Assembly (NCBI GenBank): GCA_947478975.1
Contig: CANJYI010000166.1
Span: forward strand, 1 to 6,412
Source: Chthoniobacteraceae bacterium
GTDB lineage: Bacteria > Verrucomicrobiota > Verrucomicrobiia > Chthoniobacterales > Chthoniobacteraceae
Reading direction: 5' to 3'
DNA: 6,412 bases
Each line of letters starts with the position of its first letter. The first letter of the stretch is position 1. Position numbers and translations under genes: made by a program. This document shows, piece by piece, positions 5,170 to 6,412 of this stretch. The notes below the pieces were generated by a model that was given only the letters and a program-made list of their open reading frames with translations, was not told where the DNA came from and made no database searches.

Positions 5170-6411
5170 ATGAAAAAGAACCGGCAATACACCAAGGTTC
5201 GCGCCTGTGTGGGCGCGATGCTCGCACTGGCTGGAGGCGTCTCCAAGGCAGCCGACGAGACAAAAGCAGCCGCTGCTACCCAAGCCTCGAGCGGGGGCGC
5301 AACAAGCACCACGTCGACGGAGGCCGTGGGCAATGTCAGCATCAAAGTCTCAGCGACCGGTCGGGACGGCAAACCGGTTACCCAGTCCTCAGCCGTGACG
5401 CTCAGCTCGGATGGCACCAAGCAAAAGGTGACAGTCACCACGGTTGGTCCGGATGGCAAGCTGCACACCGTCACCAACGAGGGACAGGAGGGAAAAATGC
5501 CCCCAATCCCCCTGCCTTTCCCCGATGGGAGGAAGATGGCGATGAGCCTGCATCCGGCGCCCACGCGGATCGAGAAGGTCACGTATGCGGGACTCGTCGT
5601 CGAGGATGTCCCGGAGGTTTTGGGCAAGCACCTCCCCATCCCCAAGGGAATGGGACTGGTGGTGACTGAGGTCCTCAAGGATTCGCCCGCGGAAAAGGCA
5701 GGGATCCGCAAGGACGACATCCTGTTGCGTTTCGACGACCAGTTGCTCGCCACTCAGGACCAACTTCGAAAACTGACGCGCTCACGCAAAACCGGTGACC
5801 AGGTACGCTTTGGAATTGTTCACGAGGGCAGAGAAACATCAATGGAAGTCACGCTTGCAGAACGGGATGAGGACGTCTCCAGCCCGGGACATGGTCCCTG
5901 GCTGCCGTTTGGATGGATGAAGGAGGGCTCCGGAGGTCTTCCGAATCTCCGAGAGGCGGCGGAGAAGGCGAGGCTGAGGGCTGCGGAAGTAGCAAAATCG
6001 GCCAATGAGGTCAGGCGGAGGGTGGGGGAACGTTTGGATAAAGCAGGCGAGGCTGGACCGCTTCAGGTTCCCGGAATTGAGGCGGTGGAACGCTTGGAAC
6101 GGGAACTGCGGAAATTACGCGAAGAGGTGGAGCGTAACCGCGTAACCGTGCCCGGCCATTCTGCTGAGGGTGAACGGCCTCGGGTTGTTCCGCGGGATGG
6201 GGAGCGTGCGCCTGGAGGTCCGCGGGATGGGGAGCGTGCGCCTGGCGGTCCGCGGGACGGGGAGCGTGCGCCTGGAGGTCCGCGGGACGGGGAGCGTGCG
6301 CCTGGAGGTCCGCGGGACGGGGAGCGTGCGCCCGGAGGTCCGCGGGATGGGGAGCGTGCGCCCGGAGGTCCGCGGGATGGGGAGCGTGCGCCCGGAGGTC
6401 CGCGGCCTTAA
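5170..6411 (+). CDS. Exported PDZ-domain protein with C-terminal decapeptide repeat array
   Basis: This 413-residue protein begins with a signal peptide (basic KKNRQYTKVR, hydrophobic ACVGAMLALAGG, likely cleavage after SKA, residue 27). Residues 30-52 are an Ala/Thr/Ser-rich linker. About 53-106 are beta-strand-like (GNVSIKVSATG, QKVTVTTVGPDGKLHTV). About 139-232 form a PDZ domain: YAGLVVEDVPEVLG, ligand-loop region KGMGLVVTEVLKDSPAEKAG, then IRKDDILLRFDDQLL and TGDQVRFGIVHEG. No protease or other catalytic domain accompanies it, so it probably binds exposed protein C-termini in the periplasm or at the surface. About 258-325 is helical and rich in Glu/Arg (VERLERELRKLREEVERNR), a likely coiled coil for self-association. 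Residues 341-410 are seven exact PRDGERAPGG repeats ending PRP. The gene follows the membrane protein after a 13-nt gap with its own ribosome-binding site. It may sense envelope damage or be a target of the upstream sigma factor; this is inference. Confidence 0.88.
   Translation: MKKNRQYTKVRACVGAMLALAGGVSKAADETKAAAATQASSGGATSTTSTEAVGNVSIKVSATGRDGKPVTQSSAVTLSSDGTKQKVTVTTVGPDGKLHTVTNEGQEGKMPPIPLPFPDGRKMAMSLHPAPTRIEKVTYAGLVVEDVPEVLGKHLPIPKGMGLVVTEVLKDSPAEKAGIRKDDILLRFDDQLLATQDQLRKLTRSRKTGDQVRFGIVHEGRETSMEVTLAERDEDVSSPGHGPWLPFGWMKEGSGGLPNLREAAEKARLRAAEVAKSANEVRRRVGERLDKAGEAGPLQVPGIEAVERLERELRKLREEVERNRVTVPGHSAEGERPRVVPRDGERAPGGPRDGERAPGGPRDGERAPGGPRDGERAPGGPRDGERAPGGPRDGERAPGGPRDGERAPGGPRP
6190..6399 (+). 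repeat. Seven tandem 30-bp repeats encoding PRDGERAPGG
   Basis: Seven contiguous 30-bp units start at 6190, 6220, 6250, 6280, 6310, 6340 and 6370. They differ at only three positions, all synonymous third bases: Asp GAT/GAC, Pro CCT/CCC and Gly GGA/GGC (GGC only in unit 2). Units 3 and 4 are identical, as are 6 and 7, which suggests step-by-step duplication. A degenerate unit (SAEGERPRVV, 6160-6189) precedes the array. The peptide is proline/glycine-rich with two Arg, one Asp and one Glu per unit, so it should be disordered and net neutral. The unit length is a multiple of three, so copy-number changes keep the frame. Confidence 0.97.
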
Positions 6412-6412
6412 G

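Noticed and set aside
6190..6399. CRISPR-like array
   Set aside because: Units are directly contiguous with no spacers, a multiple of three in length, and lie in frame within a coding region.

Overview
The window most likely comes from a bacterium of the Verrucomicrobiota / PVC group. The evidence is a secreted protein of the PVC-type 'membrane-bound dehydrogenase, HEAT repeats, C-terminal CxxCH cytochrome' architecture, together with an ECF-like sigma factor and a PDZ protein of the style seen in that phylum. Base composition is moderately GC-rich and one start codon is GTG. All assignments come from reading the translated sequence; no database was searched.

Layout. (1) 1-204 is the right-hand end of an insertion sequence. 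The last 46 codons of an ISL3-family transposase run in from the left edge and stop at 142, followed by a perfect 9-bp inverted repeat. (2) 205-681 (+) is an unrecognised ORF with no good start. It may be the surviving 3' part of a gene cut by the insertion. (3) 682-979 is a convergent intergenic stretch without a gene. It holds a strong G-run cluster able to form a G-quadruplex. (4) 980-3604 (-) encodes an 874-residue exported protein with a beta-propeller dehydrogenase-like domain, HEAT-like repeats and a c-type cytochrome domain. (5) 3605-4146 is a divergent intergenic region with two hairpin-forming sequences and no convincing gene. (6) 4147-6411 (+) is a compact three-gene operon: sigma factor, single-pass membrane protein (4-bp ATGA overlap) and exported PDZ protein (13-nt gap). 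The PDZ protein ends in seven exact copies of a ten-residue repeat.

How the genes may work together. The three-gene operon looks like a cell-envelope signalling module. It has a cytoplasmic sigma factor, a membrane-anchored partner in the anti-sigma position with a periplasmic tail, and a periplasmic or surface PDZ protein that could sense or present protein C-termini. This is inferred from order and topology; the middle protein carries no recognised anti-sigma motif. The divergent cytochrome/dehydrogenase gene is probably an independent periplasmic oxidoreductase.

The most notable features are the decapeptide array, whose copies differ only at synonymous third positions, and the conflict at the sigma-factor start, where the best ribosome-binding site serves an ATG in the wrong frame.
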